Below, piece by piece: positions 54,363 to 63,800 of a stretch of 64,000 nt of DNA; position 1 is the stretch's first letter, and every line of letters begins with the position of its first letter. Source of the stretch: CAYQJL01 sp964573295 (lineage in GTDB: Bacteria > Eisenbacteria > RBG-16-71-46 > CAIMUX01 > WJJG01). The position numbers and the translations under genes were made by a program. The DNA is taken from assembly GCA_964573295.1 (NCBI GenBank), contig CAZNJE010000013.1, forward strand, positions 1 to 64,000, written 5' to 3'. The notes under the pieces were generated by a model. The model did not search any database and was not told the DNA's origin. It saw nothing but the letters and a program-made list of their open reading frames with translations.

Positions 54363-55528
54363 AGGCGGTATCGAGCCAACCCCTTCGCCCCGGCGCGCGA
54401 CTCCCGGCCGGCGCACGACTCCCGGCCGGCGCGCCCCCGCCGGCCAGCCTATTTCTGGCCGGCTTGCTGTTCCTGGCCGCCGGCTGCGAGAAGCCGGCCG
54501 AGGAGGTGCCCGAGGCGCCGCCGGTCTCGGTGGGCACGATGCGGCTCGCCCGGGAAACCCTGTCCGAATCCTACAACCTGACCGGCATCCTGCGCGCCTA
54601 TCGCGATGTCGACATCGTGGCGGAGGTCTCGGGAAGCCCGGAGCGCGTGTTGCACGACGTGGGCGACGAGGTGTCTCGAGGCGCCGTCCTGGCCGTGCTC
54701 GAGAAGGAGGTGCCGCAGGCATCGCTGCGCCAGGCCGAAGCCGCCCTGCTCGCCTCCGAGGCCCGGGCCCGCGTGGCCGCCGCCGACTTCCGGCGCGACT
54801 CGACCCTTCATGCCGCCGGCGACATTGCCGCCGCCGCCTTTGAGGCCAGCCGCATGGCGGCTCAGACCGCCCGCGCCGACTACCTCGCGAGCCAGGCCAC
54901 GCACGACCTGGCAGCCCGTGAGCTCCGCGAGACCGAGATCCGCGCGCCGCTAGGCGGCCGCGTCGCTCGCCGGATGATCGACGAAGGCGGCTTCGTCACC
55001 CGGGGCACCCCGGTCTTCCGGATCGTCGATCTGGACTCGCTGAAGCTCTCGCTGTCGGTTTCCCAGCGAGACGTCGCTCGGATCGAGATAGGCGATCCCG
55101 TGTGGATCGACACCGGCCTCGCCACGATCCGGGGACGAATCCGGCGCATCGCCCCCGAGGCCGACGAGGTCTCCCGCACCTTCCCCGTCGAAGTGGTGCT
55201 GCCCAACACGCCGGCTCACGACCTGCGCGCCGGTATGGTGGTGCGGGTCACCCTCCAGCTCTCCGAGTATCCGGATGTGCTGGCAGTTCCCAAAGACGCC
55301 GTCCTCACCGAGGGCGGCGCGCCCTACGTCTTCGTCATCGTCCACGACACGCTCGCGGTTCGCCGCCCCGTCGCGCCCGGGTCACTCATCGATGACCGGG
55401 TCATCATCGAGGCCGGTCTTGCGCCGGGCGAGAGAATCATCCATGTGGGGCTGACGAGCTTGCGTGACTCCACGCGCATTCGCATCGACACCGGCAACGA
55501 GCTGCCCGCTCGGGAGGTGGCCCGATGA
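54359..55528 (+). CDS. RND periplasmic adaptor (membrane fusion protein), lipoprotein
   Basis: 389 residues. A repeat-made basic leader (GARLPAGARLPAGAPPP, 15-bp units at about 54392-54430) precedes a hydrophobic core and lipobox LFLAAGC. The adaptor folds are in order: VDIVAEVSGSPERVLHDVGD, alpha-hairpin (ASLRQAEAALLASEARARV), lipoyl half (TEIRAPLGGRVARRMIDEGGFV), beta-barrel (SLKLSLSVSQRDVARIEIGD). It connects the RND pump downstream with the TolC-like protein upstream; both junctions overlap by ATGA. Confidence 0.95.
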   Translation: MKAVSSQPLRPGARLPAGARLPAGAPPPASLFLAGLLFLAAGCEKPAEEVPEAPPVSVGTMRLARETLSESYNLTGILRAYRDVDIVAEVSGSPERVLHDVGDEVSRGAVLAVLEKEVPQASLRQAEAALLASEARARVAAADFRRDSTLHAAGDIAAAAFEASRMAAQTARADYLASQATHDLAARELRETEIRAPLGGRVARRMIDEGGFVTRGTPVFRIVDLDSLKLSLSVSQRDVARIEIGDPVWIDTGLATIRGRIRRIAPEADEVSRTFPVEVVLPNTPAHDLRAGMVVRVTLQLSEYPDVLAVPKDAVLTEGGAPYVFVIVHDTLAVRRPVAPGSLIDDRVIIEAGLAPGERIIHVGLTSLRDSTRIRIDTGNELPAREVAR

Positions 55529-58500
55529 GTACGCTCCCCCGTCTGTCGGTGGGCCAGCCGGTTCTGGTCAACCTCCTGATGGTGGGCATCATCGTGGGCG
55601 GCTTCTTCGCGCTGCTCGACATGCCCCAGGAGCTGAACCCCAACGTCAGCTTCAACTGGGTGTTCGTCACCATCCCCTACCCCGGCGCCTCGCCCGCCGA
55701 GGTGGAAGACTTGATCATCATTCCGGCCGAGGAAGAGGTCGATAAGATCGACCGCATCGACGAGCTCCTCTCGACGGCCGGGGAGGGCTGGGGGTTCCTG
55801 TGGATCAAGTTCGAGGAGATGTCGCAGCACGACTTCACCGCGGCCATGCAGGATGTGCGCATGCACATCGATCAGGCCGATCTTCCCAACGACATTGAGG
55901 ACCCGATCATCGAAGACTTCGGGTCCGACGACTTCGCTCCGGTCATTTCGGTGGGCATCACCTTCTCCAGTGATGAGGACGCGGCCGCCGACATCGCCGA
56001 CGACTTGGCCGACGACATCGAGCACATCGCCGATGTGGCCAAGGTGCAGATCTCCGGACTCGAAGACCGCGAAATCTGGGTCGAGGTGGACCCATTCCAG
56101 CTCGCCGCGCAGAATCTCACACTTTCGAGCGTCGTCGGCGCCCTGGCCGCCCGCAACATCAACCTGCCGGGCGGCAACGTCACGATCGGCCGCTCGGAGT
56201 ACTTGGTCCGCGCGGTAAGCCGCTACGAGTCCCCGGAGGAGATCAGAGAGACCGTGCTCTTCTCGGCCCCCGACGGCCGGATCGTCCGTCTGGGAGACGT
56301 GGCCCGGGTCCGCGCGGTCCGGGCCGAACAGACGGTGCTCGCGCGTTTGAACGGTACGCGCTCGATCACGATCTCGGTCTCGAAGAAAGCCGGTGGCTCC
56401 ACCTACGCGCTGGCCGACGAGGTCAAGGCCCTGGTCGCCGAGTACGAGACCCGCAGTCCCGCGGGCATCGAGTACACGATCACGATGGACTCGACCGAGA
56501 TGATCTCGGAGATCTTGGGCGTCCTGCGCAACAACGCGCTCTTCGGCATCGTCTTCATCTTCGCCATCCTGCTCACCTTCCTGGGCCTGGGCAACGCGTT
56601 GCTGGCCTCGATGGGCATTCCGCTCTCGTTTCTGATCACCTTCATCCTCATGAACCTCACCGGGCAGACGGTCAACGGCTCGAGTCTCTTCGCCCTCATC
56701 ATCGTGCTCGGGATCATCGTCGATGACGCCATCATCGTGATCGAGAATGTCCACTCGCATCGCCAGCGCGGCAAGCCGTTGCGCCAGGCGGTGATCGAAG
56801 GCACCGAGGAGGTGCTGGGGCCGGTCACCTCGGGCATCCTGACCACGATCGCGGCCTTCCTGCCACTCATGCTGCTGCCCGGCATCATGGGCAAGTTCAT
56901 GCGGGTGATTCCAATGGTGGTGAGCCTGGCCCTGCTCGCTTCGCTCTTCGAGGCGACCACGATCCTGCCGGCACACATCCACGACTGGACCCGCAAGGCC
57001 ACCCATCACACGAAGCCGGAGATGCGTTTCTACGTGTGGCTGCGCGACCGCTACGAGCGCGGGCTGCGCGCGCTCCTGAAACGCCGCTATTGGGTGCTGG
57101 GTGCCACGGTCCTGCTGATGGCCCTGAGCACCATGGCGATCCCGCTGGTGGGGATCGAGCTCTTCGGCGAGGAGAACCTGGACTTCTTCACCGTGCTCGT
57201 GAAGCTTCCCGAGGGCAGTTCACTGGAAGAGACCGACCGGGTCATCGAACGCATCGAGGCCGCCGCGCTCGAGCTTCCGGCCGAGGATCTCCGCTACGTC
57301 GTGGCCAATGCCGGCCTCTACCAGGGCAACGACGAGTGGACGACGCGCAAGAGCGTGGGGCAGGTGGTTGTAACGCTCAAGCCCGCGGCCGAACGGGTGC
57401 GCTCGATCGATGAGATGATCGCGCTTCTGCGCGAGCGGGTGAGCGACATCAGTGGGATGACTTCCCTCCAGTTCCAGAAGCCCTCCGGCGGGCCGCCGAC
57501 CGGTAAGCCCATCTCGATCCGGGTAGCCGGCAAGCATCTCGATGAGCTCGAGAGCGCCGCCGCGGATCTGAAGGAGGTGCTGGGCACGGTTGCGGGGGTC
57601 TACGACATCGGCGACGACTTCCCGCGCGGCAAGAAGGAGATCCTGATCAAGGTCGATGAGGAGCGCGCCGCGCTGCTCGGCTTCTCGCCGCAGCAGATCT
57701 CACTCGAGCTGCGTACCGCCATCGAAGGCGTGACCGCCACCACCTTCCGCGAGGGGGACGAGGATATCGACGTCATCGTGAAGCTCGCCGACTCGAAGCA
57801 GCAGTCCTTGGAGGACATCGGCAGCCTGAAGCTCACCAGCCTGCACGGCGGAAACGTACCGGTGAAGGATCTGGCGGAGATGACCGTGCGCGACGGCGCC
57901 TCCGAGATCAAGCACCGCAACCTGACGCGAACGATCATGGTGACCGCCGAGCTGGACGACGAGATCGTTTCCTTGGATGAGGCGGTCGCCCAGGCGCGGC
58001 GCCACTTCGATCGAATCGCCGCGCGCTATCAGGACGTGCGGTTCGAGATGGGAGGCGAGTTCGAGGAGTTCACCACGGCCTTCAACAACATCGCGATGCT
58101 CTTCGGTGTGGGCGTCCTCCTGATCTACTTGATCCTGGGCACCCAATTCCGCTCCTACATCCAGCCGATCATCATCCTGTTGACCGTGCCGCTGGCCTTC
58201 ATCGGCGCCATGGTCGGCCTCATGATCAACGGCGATCGGTTCAGCATCGTGACCCTCTTCGGCATCGTGGCGCTGGCCGGGATCGTGGTGAATGATTCGA
58301 TCGTCATGATCGCCTTCATCAACAATGCCCGCCTCCGCGGCCAGGATCGCTGGGAGTCGATCGTCGCCGGCGGCCGGCAGCGCCTGCGGCCGATCATCCT
58401 CACCTCGGTGACCACCATCGGCGGCCTGTTGCCCACCGCCATCGGTCTTGGCGGCAGCTCCAGCGTCTGGCGGCCCCTGGCGAGCACGATCGCCTACGGC

Positions 58501-58608
58501 CTGCTCTTCTCGACGATCCTGACCCTCTTCGTAATCCCTGCGTTTCTGGCAATCGTCGACGACGTCAAGAAACGGACCGGCGCCTCGCTCATGCCCCGGA
58601 AGGAGTAG
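55525..58608 (+). CDS. RND efflux transporter (AcrB/MdtB type)
   Basis: 1027 residues with two six-TM halves and two periplasmic loops. TM4 carries the paired Asp of drug-type RNDs (LGIIVDDAIIVIENV); no HME metal signature is present. The repeat-half GIVALAGIVVNDSIVMIAFIN is also intact. Substrate is unknown; hydrophobic compounds are likely. It ends the overlapping tripartite operon, and a strong hairpin follows 110 bases later. Confidence 0.96.
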   Translation: MSTLPRLSVGQPVLVNLLMVGIIVGGFFALLDMPQELNPNVSFNWVFVTIPYPGASPAEVEDLIIIPAEEEVDKIDRIDELLSTAGEGWGFLWIKFEEMSQHDFTAAMQDVRMHIDQADLPNDIEDPIIEDFGSDDFAPVISVGITFSSDEDAAADIADDLADDIEHIADVAKVQISGLEDREIWVEVDPFQLAAQNLTLSSVVGALAARNINLPGGNVTIGRSEYLVRAVSRYESPEEIRETVLFSAPDGRIVRLGDVARVRAVRAEQTVLARLNGTRSITISVSKKAGGSTYALADEVKALVAEYETRSPAGIEYTITMDSTEMISEILGVLRNNALFGIVFIFAILLTFLGLGNALLASMGIPLSFLITFILMNLTGQTVNGSSLFALIIVLGIIVDDAIIVIENVHSHRQRGKPLRQAVIEGTEEVLGPVTSGILTTIAAFLPLMLLPGIMGKFMRVIPMVVSLALLASLFEATTILPAHIHDWTRKATHHTKPEMRFYVWLRDRYERGLRALLKRRYWVLGATVLLMALSTMAIPLVGIELFGEENLDFFTVLVKLPEGSSLEETDRVIERIEAAALELPAEDLRYVVANAGLYQGNDEWTTRKSVGQVVVTLKPAAERVRSIDEMIALLRERVSDISGMTSLQFQKPSGGPPTGKPISIRVAGKHLDELESAAADLKEVLGTVAGVYDIGDDFPRGKKEILIKVDEERAALLGFSPQQISLELRTAIEGVTATTFREGDEDIDVIVKLADSKQQSLEDIGSLKLTSLHGGNVPVKDLAEMTVRDGASEIKHRNLTRTIMVTAELDDEIVSLDEAVAQARRHFDRIAARYQDVRFEMGGEFEEFTTAFNNIAMLFGVGVLLIYLILGTQFRSYIQPIIILLTVPLAFIGAMVGLMINGDRFSIVTLFGIVALAGIVVNDSIVMIAFINNARLRGQDRWESIVAGGRQRLRPIILTSVTTIGGLLPTAIGLGGSSSVWRPLASTIAYGLLFSTILTLFVIPAFLAIVDDVKKRTGASLMPRKE

Positions 58609-58631
58609 CCGGGCAGCGCACGCCTGGTGCC

Positions 58632-58720
58632 AGATGCCTGACAGCAAATGCCTCGCAGGCAGATGCCCGACACGCAAGCACCTCGCAGGACCTCGCAGGA
58701 AGATGCCCGACACGCAAATG
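58632..58720. repeat. Cluster of degenerate short direct repeats
   Basis: ATGCCCGACACGCAA occurs twice (from about 58663 and 58703), interspersed with CCTCGCAGGA and ATGCCT variants. It lies between the RND gene stop and the hairpin. Confidence 0.7.
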
Positions 58721-58760
58721 CCCGCCGCGGACAGCTGGGCAGCTGTCCACCGGCGGGCAT
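58718..58760. terminator. Large palindrome, probable bidirectional terminator
   Basis: ATGCCCGCCG (58718-58727) pairs with CGGCGGGCAT (58751-58760), and GGACAGCTG (58729-58737) with CAGCTGTCC (58740-58748). It lies between convergent genes; minus-strand reading continues with TTTGCGTG. Confidence 0.7.
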
Positions 58761-58789
58761 TCGTGAACTTTTGACAGCGGGAGGAGCTG

Positions 58790-59077
58790 TTACCAGCGAT
58801 TCCGGCCGCCACCGCCGCCGCCACCGCGGGGACGGTCCTCACGGGGACGGGCCTCGTTGACCTTCAGGTTCCGACCGCCGAACTCGGTCTCGTTCAGAGC
58901 GCTGATGGCCTCGTTGGCCCCTTCGCTCATCTCGACAAAACCGAATCCGCGGGGACGGCCCGTGTCGCGATCCGTGATGAGTTTCACCGAATCCACCTGC
59001 CCGTACTGCCCAAAGAGGTCGCCAAGTCCTTCCTCCGTCGCGTCGAACGGAAGATTGCCTACATAGATCTTCTTCAT
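58790..59077 (-). CDS. RRM-type RNA-binding protein
   Basis: 95 residues. RNP2 is IYVGNLPF, RNP1 is GFGFVEMS (with preceding GRPR). A Gly-rich tail follows (RPRGGGGGGGRNRW). This matches the bacterial glycine-rich RRM proteins of cyanobacteria and others, often cold-responsive. GAGGAC lies eight bases before ATG 59077; ATG 59083 is the alternative. The 160-base upstream region has an inverted repeat. Confidence 0.93.
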   Translation of the reverse strand: MKKIYVGNLPFDATEEGLGDLFGQYGQVDSVKLITDRDTGRPRGFGFVEMSEGANEAISALNETEFGGRNLKVNEARPREDRPRGGGGGGGRNRW

Positions 59078-59407
59078 TGTCATGTCCTCGCTACGCGCCT
59101 GCATCCACAGCAACGCACGTCGAGTTACCAACCGCAGGAAAGAGGGTGAAACCTGAACTCAGGAAGGCGAGGCGGAAACCGCTTTCACTTCACGAGGGAA
59201 GTCACCTACTTGCCTTGTGGGAACACCCCACGGCGCGGAACGGTATCACGTTCCTCCGCCAGAATGCCAGAAAATTCGTGCAGGCCGATCGGGTGCCGCC
59301 CAGCAGAATCAGGACCCGCCCCGCGCCCGACGTCTCCCCGGATCGATGCTCGCAACGCGTACTCTTGTAAGCAGATCGCGTTCTCGTGCGCAGGTGGCGA
59401 ACGGTCG
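59078..59407. other. Intergenic region upstream of the RRM gene
   Basis: Contains the RRM promoter and 5' leader. GGAACG (59237-59242) and CGTTCC (59249-59254) form a small hairpin about 160 bases upstream of the start. No ORF of note. Confidence 0.4.
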
Positions 59408-60073
59408 TTGCCGGCCGTTTTGTTGCTGTTGGTCTCGGGATTGCTTGCGGCGCCGGCGGCAGGACAGCAGAAGGCCATCGATCTTTGCCTGTTCGGCGGC
59501 ATCAACCTGGCGAATCTCGATACCGATCCCGAGCCGGACCCATCTCTCGAGAACCTCATGCGCTTCTGAGGCGGTGCGGGACTCTGTTTCAACATCCGCC
59601 GCGGCCTGAGCTTGGAGATCGAGGGCCTCTATATTGGAAAAGGCGCTAGCGGGGAAAGCAACGGCACCGAGTACGAGACCCACCTGGACTACATCGCGGT
59701 CAGTCCCGTGCTGCGCATCGCACCGTCGATTCGCCACTCGGGCTTCTATCTTCTGGCCGGCGCCGAGTTCGCCTTCTTGTTGGGGGCGACCTCGGCAAGC
59801 GGGGATGGCGACCTGGAGGGTGCCTCGACCACGAGCTCGAACGAGCGGGACATCAAGGATTCCTTGAACGACACCGACTTCGGCGTGTGCGCCGGGCTCG
59901 GCCTCCAGATCGGCGGCGAGGGGCAAGTGGCCTTCACCCTGGAAGGCCGCTACGTCCTGGGACTGACCAACATCTTAGACACCGGCATCGAGGATGATCA
60001 CCTCCCGGAGGACTCGATCGACCCTGAGTGGAAGACGCAGGGAATCTACGTGTTCGCCGGTCTCCGCCTCTAG
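59408..60073 (+). pseudogene. Outer-membrane beta-barrel protein with in-frame TGA
   Basis: Frame 2 reads a signal-like leader (possible TTG start 59408; LLLLVSGLLAAPAAGQQ), then DLCLFGGINLANLDTD, up to a TGA at 59567-59569. The same frame continues with GGAGLCFNIRRGLSLEIEGLY, HLDYIAVSPVLRI, FYLLAGAEFAFLLGA, EGRYVLGLTNI and the terminal IYVFAGLRL, all PorT/OMP_b-brl features ending in an aromatic/Leu strand. The stop falls where homologues often have a Gly (GGA to TGA is one change). No ATG start is visible, so the 5' end is also doubtful. Confidence 0.65.
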
Positions 60074-60074
60074 G

Positions 60075-60122
60075 AGGAGCCCGGATTCCGAGGAGCCCGG
60101 ATTCCGAGGAGCCCGGATTCCA
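60075..60122. repeat. 16-bp tandem repeat, three copies
   Basis: AGGAGCCCGGATTCCG units at 60075, 60091 and 60107 directly follow the barrel pseudogene's stop. Confidence 0.85.
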
Positions 60123-60206
60123 GATTCCCTTGGGCCCTCTTCGGTAGCGCAGTTTCCCTGGGCAGCTCCGGCTCTCCTCGGCCGCCCTGTGGATCCGCCG
60201 ACGCCC

Positions 60207-63113
60207 TCAGTTGGCCGCAAGCCCCGAGAAGAACGCCCGCATATCCGGGTCATAGATCGGCTCGGGCGCCACCCTTTGGAGAAGATCCAGCGTGCTCTCC
60301 AACTCGAAGGCCGGGTCGAGGACGAAGATCTTCTGATACTCCTGCCGGGCGCGGTCCTCGTCGCCTTGGCGGTAGAAGCACGCACCCAGAAGCTGATAGA
60401 GAATGACGCGCTGCCGGGGGGTCAAACGGGCAGCGTCACGCACGACCATCTGGCCGAGGCAATCGGCTGCGCCCGAGAACTCCTCCGCGCGCCAGTGCGC
60501 CAGAGGTTCGGCGAGAAGCGCGCGTAAGTCCAGCAGAGCCACGTGCTCATCGTAGTGGGCTCGTAGCTCCGCGCAGTCCGGCGAAATCGCGCCCGCATAG
60601 GTGCGGATGAAGACGGCTGCCGTGATCGTATCTCCGGCAACCATGGCCGAATCATAGACCGCTTGGGTTGCGTCGATCAGCGCCGAGTCGGCCAGCTCGG
60701 CGCAGGGGAGGTTGGCGTTCGTCACCTCGAGCAGGATATCCGCCGCCGCGTTCGGCTCGCCCAGGGCGAGATGAGCCCGCGTCATCACGATTCCGTAGCG
60801 AACCCGCTGGGCATCGGCGACCGACGCTCGCAGCGGCGTTCCGGTGGCCACGACCTCAGCGGCATCGCCGCCCTCGGCCGCAGCAAGGAACAAGACGAGC
60901 TGAAGACGCTCGCGCATCTCCGGCGCGGCATTGAATGAATCGGTTCCCTCGCTGGCCAGCTGTGTCAGGGTCTGCTGTGCCCAGTCGACCGCGGTGGGGA
61001 GATCCCCCGCGCCGTCGGGCCCCATCGCCATCAAGCCTGGCAAGGCCACCGGCCGGCTGGGTTTTCCCGGCATGCCCCCCAATCCCACAGCCGCCACCCG
61101 CAGGGCCGCCGGCGTCGTGCCCGCCGACTCGGCCAGCGGCACGTGGATACGGTGGTCATTGCCCCGGTAGAGCAGGCTGTCCGGCCCGTTGCCCTCCGAA
61201 TTGTGGTACCCGTAGACCTCGTAGCCGGTCACATAGCGGCCCAGGCACTCGTCCCAGAGCACGTTCGCCCCGCCGGCATCGTAGACCACGCTGAAGCGAT
61301 CGGGCGTCGGCAGGGTGGCCGACCAGTGATAGACATGCGTGCACCGCTCCTTGCGGTCGGGCACGTAGATGTTGCCGCGATCGTCGGCCAACAGGCCGGC
61401 CGGCTCACCATAGGCTCTCTCGGGACCGAATGCGAAGATCACCTCTTGGCCGGCCGGATCGATGACCGAGATGCGCTGGCTCTCGCCGTTCAGCACGACG
61501 AAGTTGCCGGCTGGGTCGAAGGTGAGTCCGGCCAACTTGGCGGGAAACGCCGGACTCAAGATCGGCTCAACGCGGTCTTGGCCGGCTGGAATCATCGACA
61601 GTCCGGTGCCGTCTTCCGACCAAACGTAGATGTTGTCCTGACCGTCACAGGCAACCCCGACCGGCTTGCGAAACTCGATGCTGTTGACGCTGGCCAGGTC
61701 GGAGCTGACGATGCGCACGTGGTTGGTGTTCCTGTCCGCCACCACGATGCAACCGCTGCGGGCGATCGCCACGCCGCGCGGATCATCGAATCGGCGGTCG
61801 TCCCGGTAGCCATCGCCCAGCGTTGCGATCAGCTTGCCGCTCGTGCGCTCGTAGACGGCAATGCGGTCCTTCGACGGATCCGACACCACGAGCCACACCT
61901 CGTTCACGGCCACCGAACCCACCGATTCGAGCTGGTCACGATACTCCGCGGCCAGCGCACCCATGTCGGGTTCATACGCCTGCGCGGGATCGCCGGCGCT
62001 GGTCGCGAACTCGGTTGCACGCACGGGATGGGCGAGAATGACCTTCTCATCGGCAAAGCAGAAGCTACGAACGCCATCTTCGCCGCGATCGATGGCTTCG
62101 AGCACAGCCTCGATCTTCCCCGGCCGGGCGTAGCACGCGGTGATCGCCATGCGCCTAGATCCCGGAACCGATGGTGCGTCTTCAGCCGTGATCCGGATGC
62201 GCTCGACCTTGCGGACCTTCCGGTCGAGGATGAGGAGTTCATCTCCGCTCACCCAGGCCAGGCCGATGGCCTCATCGAACGATCCGAAGGCGTCTCCCAA
62301 ACCGCCATACACGTAGTCGCTGGCGCCGACGGGCGTCTCATCCAGCGGGCAACGGCGCCAGAGCTTACCCGTCCTTCGATCGAGTAGGAACAGCGTGCCG
62401 CAGTCGCTCGACACCATGTCGGCAACGTCCTCCAGCTCGCCGCCGCGAAGCATGATGCTCTTGGCGCAAGAGCCCGGCAGCGGTCCCGTCCACGGCACTG
62501 CATTGTAGGAAGGCAGCTGGTAGAAGCGCCGCTGGAGCGCCTTGTCGCTGATGTAGATCATGCCGTCGGGCGTCACCGCGAGCGCAGTTGGCTCGGCCAG
62601 CAAGTCGGCCGGGGTCACTTCGCGAATGAAGAGCCCGGTTGACGAGAAGATCTGTACACCCTTGCGTCCCTTGTCGAGGATGTGAAGCAGGCCCTCCGGA
62701 CCGCGGGCCATGTCGATGGGGTCGCGGAATTCTCCGGCGTAACCGCCTCCCCGGCCGAATGTCCCCAGGAGCTGCCCCGCGGCATCGTAGGTTACGACCT
62801 GCTTTCGGTTGCTATCGAGAATGAGCATGCGGCCGGCCTCACCGGCGACGATCGCCACAGGCCGTTCCAGTTCGCCCATTCCGTAGGTGTGAAGCAGCTC
62901 GCCCTCACCGTTGAAGACCACCACCTTGCCCTCACCATCCAGGACGTGGATCCGATCCTGACCGTCGACGGTCAGTGCCAGCGGATCCTTGACGGTCAGC
63001 CCCACATCCCGCGGCGGCAGGTCGAAAGACTTCTCTCTCAGATAGGAAGCCTGCTGGGCGTGGGCGGCGGTCATCGACAGCATCAAACTCCACAAGAGCA
63101 TCATCAAGCGCAC
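60207..63113 (-). CDS. Secreted NHL/beta-propeller protein with TPR-like C terminus
   Basis: 968 residues. GTG 63113 follows GGAGGGGAGG and opens a signal peptide ending at AAHAQQ. Residues about 30-330 and 400-620 form two NHL-type propellers (GQDRIHVLDGEGKVVVFN, GLLHILDKGRKGVQIFSS, CIVVADRNTNHVRI, GNIYVPDRKERC). A short Ig-like segment with YEVYGYHNSEG follows. The last 260 residues are helical with a TPR at the end (LYQLLGACFYRQGDEDRARQ, EYQKIFVLDPAFE). Likely a periplasmic or surface scaffold. It converges on the barrel pseudogene and diverges from mntA. Confidence 0.83.
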   Translation of the reverse strand: MRLMMLLWSLMLSMTAAHAQQASYLREKSFDLPPRDVGLTVKDPLALTVDGQDRIHVLDGEGKVVVFNGEGELLHTYGMGELERPVAIVAGEAGRMLILDSNRKQVVTYDAAGQLLGTFGRGGGYAGEFRDPIDMARGPEGLLHILDKGRKGVQIFSSTGLFIREVTPADLLAEPTALAVTPDGMIYISDKALQRRFYQLPSYNAVPWTGPLPGSCAKSIMLRGGELEDVADMVSSDCGTLFLLDRRTGKLWRRCPLDETPVGASDYVYGGLGDAFGSFDEAIGLAWVSGDELLILDRKVRKVERIRITAEDAPSVPGSRRMAITACYARPGKIEAVLEAIDRGEDGVRSFCFADEKVILAHPVRATEFATSAGDPAQAYEPDMGALAAEYRDQLESVGSVAVNEVWLVVSDPSKDRIAVYERTSGKLIATLGDGYRDDRRFDDPRGVAIARSGCIVVADRNTNHVRIVSSDLASVNSIEFRKPVGVACDGQDNIYVWSEDGTGLSMIPAGQDRVEPILSPAFPAKLAGLTFDPAGNFVVLNGESQRISVIDPAGQEVIFAFGPERAYGEPAGLLADDRGNIYVPDRKERCTHVYHWSATLPTPDRFSVVYDAGGANVLWDECLGRYVTGYEVYGYHNSEGNGPDSLLYRGNDHRIHVPLAESAGTTPAALRVAAVGLGGMPGKPSRPVALPGLMAMGPDGAGDLPTAVDWAQQTLTQLASEGTDSFNAAPEMRERLQLVLFLAAAEGGDAAEVVATGTPLRASVADAQRVRYGIVMTRAHLALGEPNAAADILLEVTNANLPCAELADSALIDATQAVYDSAMVAGDTITAAVFIRTYAGAISPDCAELRAHYDEHVALLDLRALLAEPLAHWRAEEFSGAADCLGQMVVRDAARLTPRQRVILYQLLGACFYRQGDEDRARQEYQKIFVLDPAFELESTLDLLQRVAPEPIYDPDMRAFFSGLAAN

Positions 63114-63323
63114 GGTAACCTCCCCTCCATGTGGATGAACGCTCCTATCTTGCGACAACTTCCGCAGGTCGCGCAAGGGGGACTGGGACGGCGGACGAAG
63201 GGTTGCAGGGATCGACTGATTGCGTTCCGCCTGATGGTCCTTCCGAGGAAAACTAGTGAATCCCGGCTGTGCCTCCTGGAATCGGTCCGACCACTGAATC
63301 CTTCTTGATCGGCTTACGACCAA

Positions 63324-63367
63324 ACGGCACAATCGACCGTGCCGTTCGACGCCGAACGTACGGTTCG
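63324..63367. promoter_or_regulatory. Two inverted repeats upstream of mntA-hepT
   Basis: ACGGCAC (63324-63330) with GTGCCGT (63339-63345), and CGAAC (63353-63357) with GTTCG (63363-63367), lie 22-66 bases before the mntA start. Possible operator; inferred from position. Confidence 0.4.
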
Positions 63368-63389
63368 AAGCCCCATCGGAGCTGGATGA

Positions 63390-63800
63390 ATGACTCGCGA
63401 TCACATCATCAAGACGCTGCGTGATCTCCTGCGGGAAGCACACCCAGAGGTCCAGACCGCCTACCTGTTCGGAAGCGTTGCCCGAGACGAGGCTCGGGTG
63501 TCCAGCGACATCGATGTGGCGGTTCTCTTGCGTAAGACACCACCGCCGACTCTGGATGGACTGGGTGCATCACTTCGCATCCAAGACAATGCCGAAGCGA
63601 AGCTGAGGCAACCGGTTGACGTGGTTGTCCTGAACACTGCTCCCATCGATCTCATTCACCGAGTACTGCGGGACGGGGTGATCTTGCTTGATCGCGACTC
63701 GCCGCAGCGGGTCCGTTTTGAGGCCAGATCATGTCTTGCTTACCTGGACTTCCTTCCGGTGCTTCGGCTATATCGACGACCAAGAGGTATCCAGCCGTGA
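63390..63800 (+). CDS. mntA: MntA-type nucleotidyltransferase antitoxin
   Basis: 136 residues, minimal nucleotidyltransferase. The catalytic signature is FGSVARDEARVSSDIDVAV (G-S-x-A-R with D-x-D); the third Asp is in VDVVVLN. In described pairs MntA inactivates HepT by adding AMP to a Tyr. The start ATG 63390 follows the ATG at 63385, which is out of frame. The gene overlaps hepT by GTGA, so the two are co-translated. Confidence 0.9.
   Translation: MTRDHIIKTLRDLLREAHPEVQTAYLFGSVARDEARVSSDIDVAVLLRKTPPPTLDGLGASLRIQDNAEAKLRQPVDVVVLNTAPIDLIHRVLRDGVILLDRDSPQRVRFEARSCLAYLDFLPVLRLYRRPRGIQP

Noticed and set aside
55324..57009. Long minus-strand frame across the RND gene
   Set aside because: His/Asp/Arg-rich shadow frame of the pump.
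59567..59569. Selenocysteine or stop-codon reassignment at TGA
   Set aside because: No SECIS-like hairpin seen just downstream; the position suits Gly, the protein is a barrel, and TGA ends many intact genes here.
61143..62387. Plus-strand frame inside the propeller/TPR gene
   Set aside because: Shadow frame; no domain, and the minus strand is well supported.
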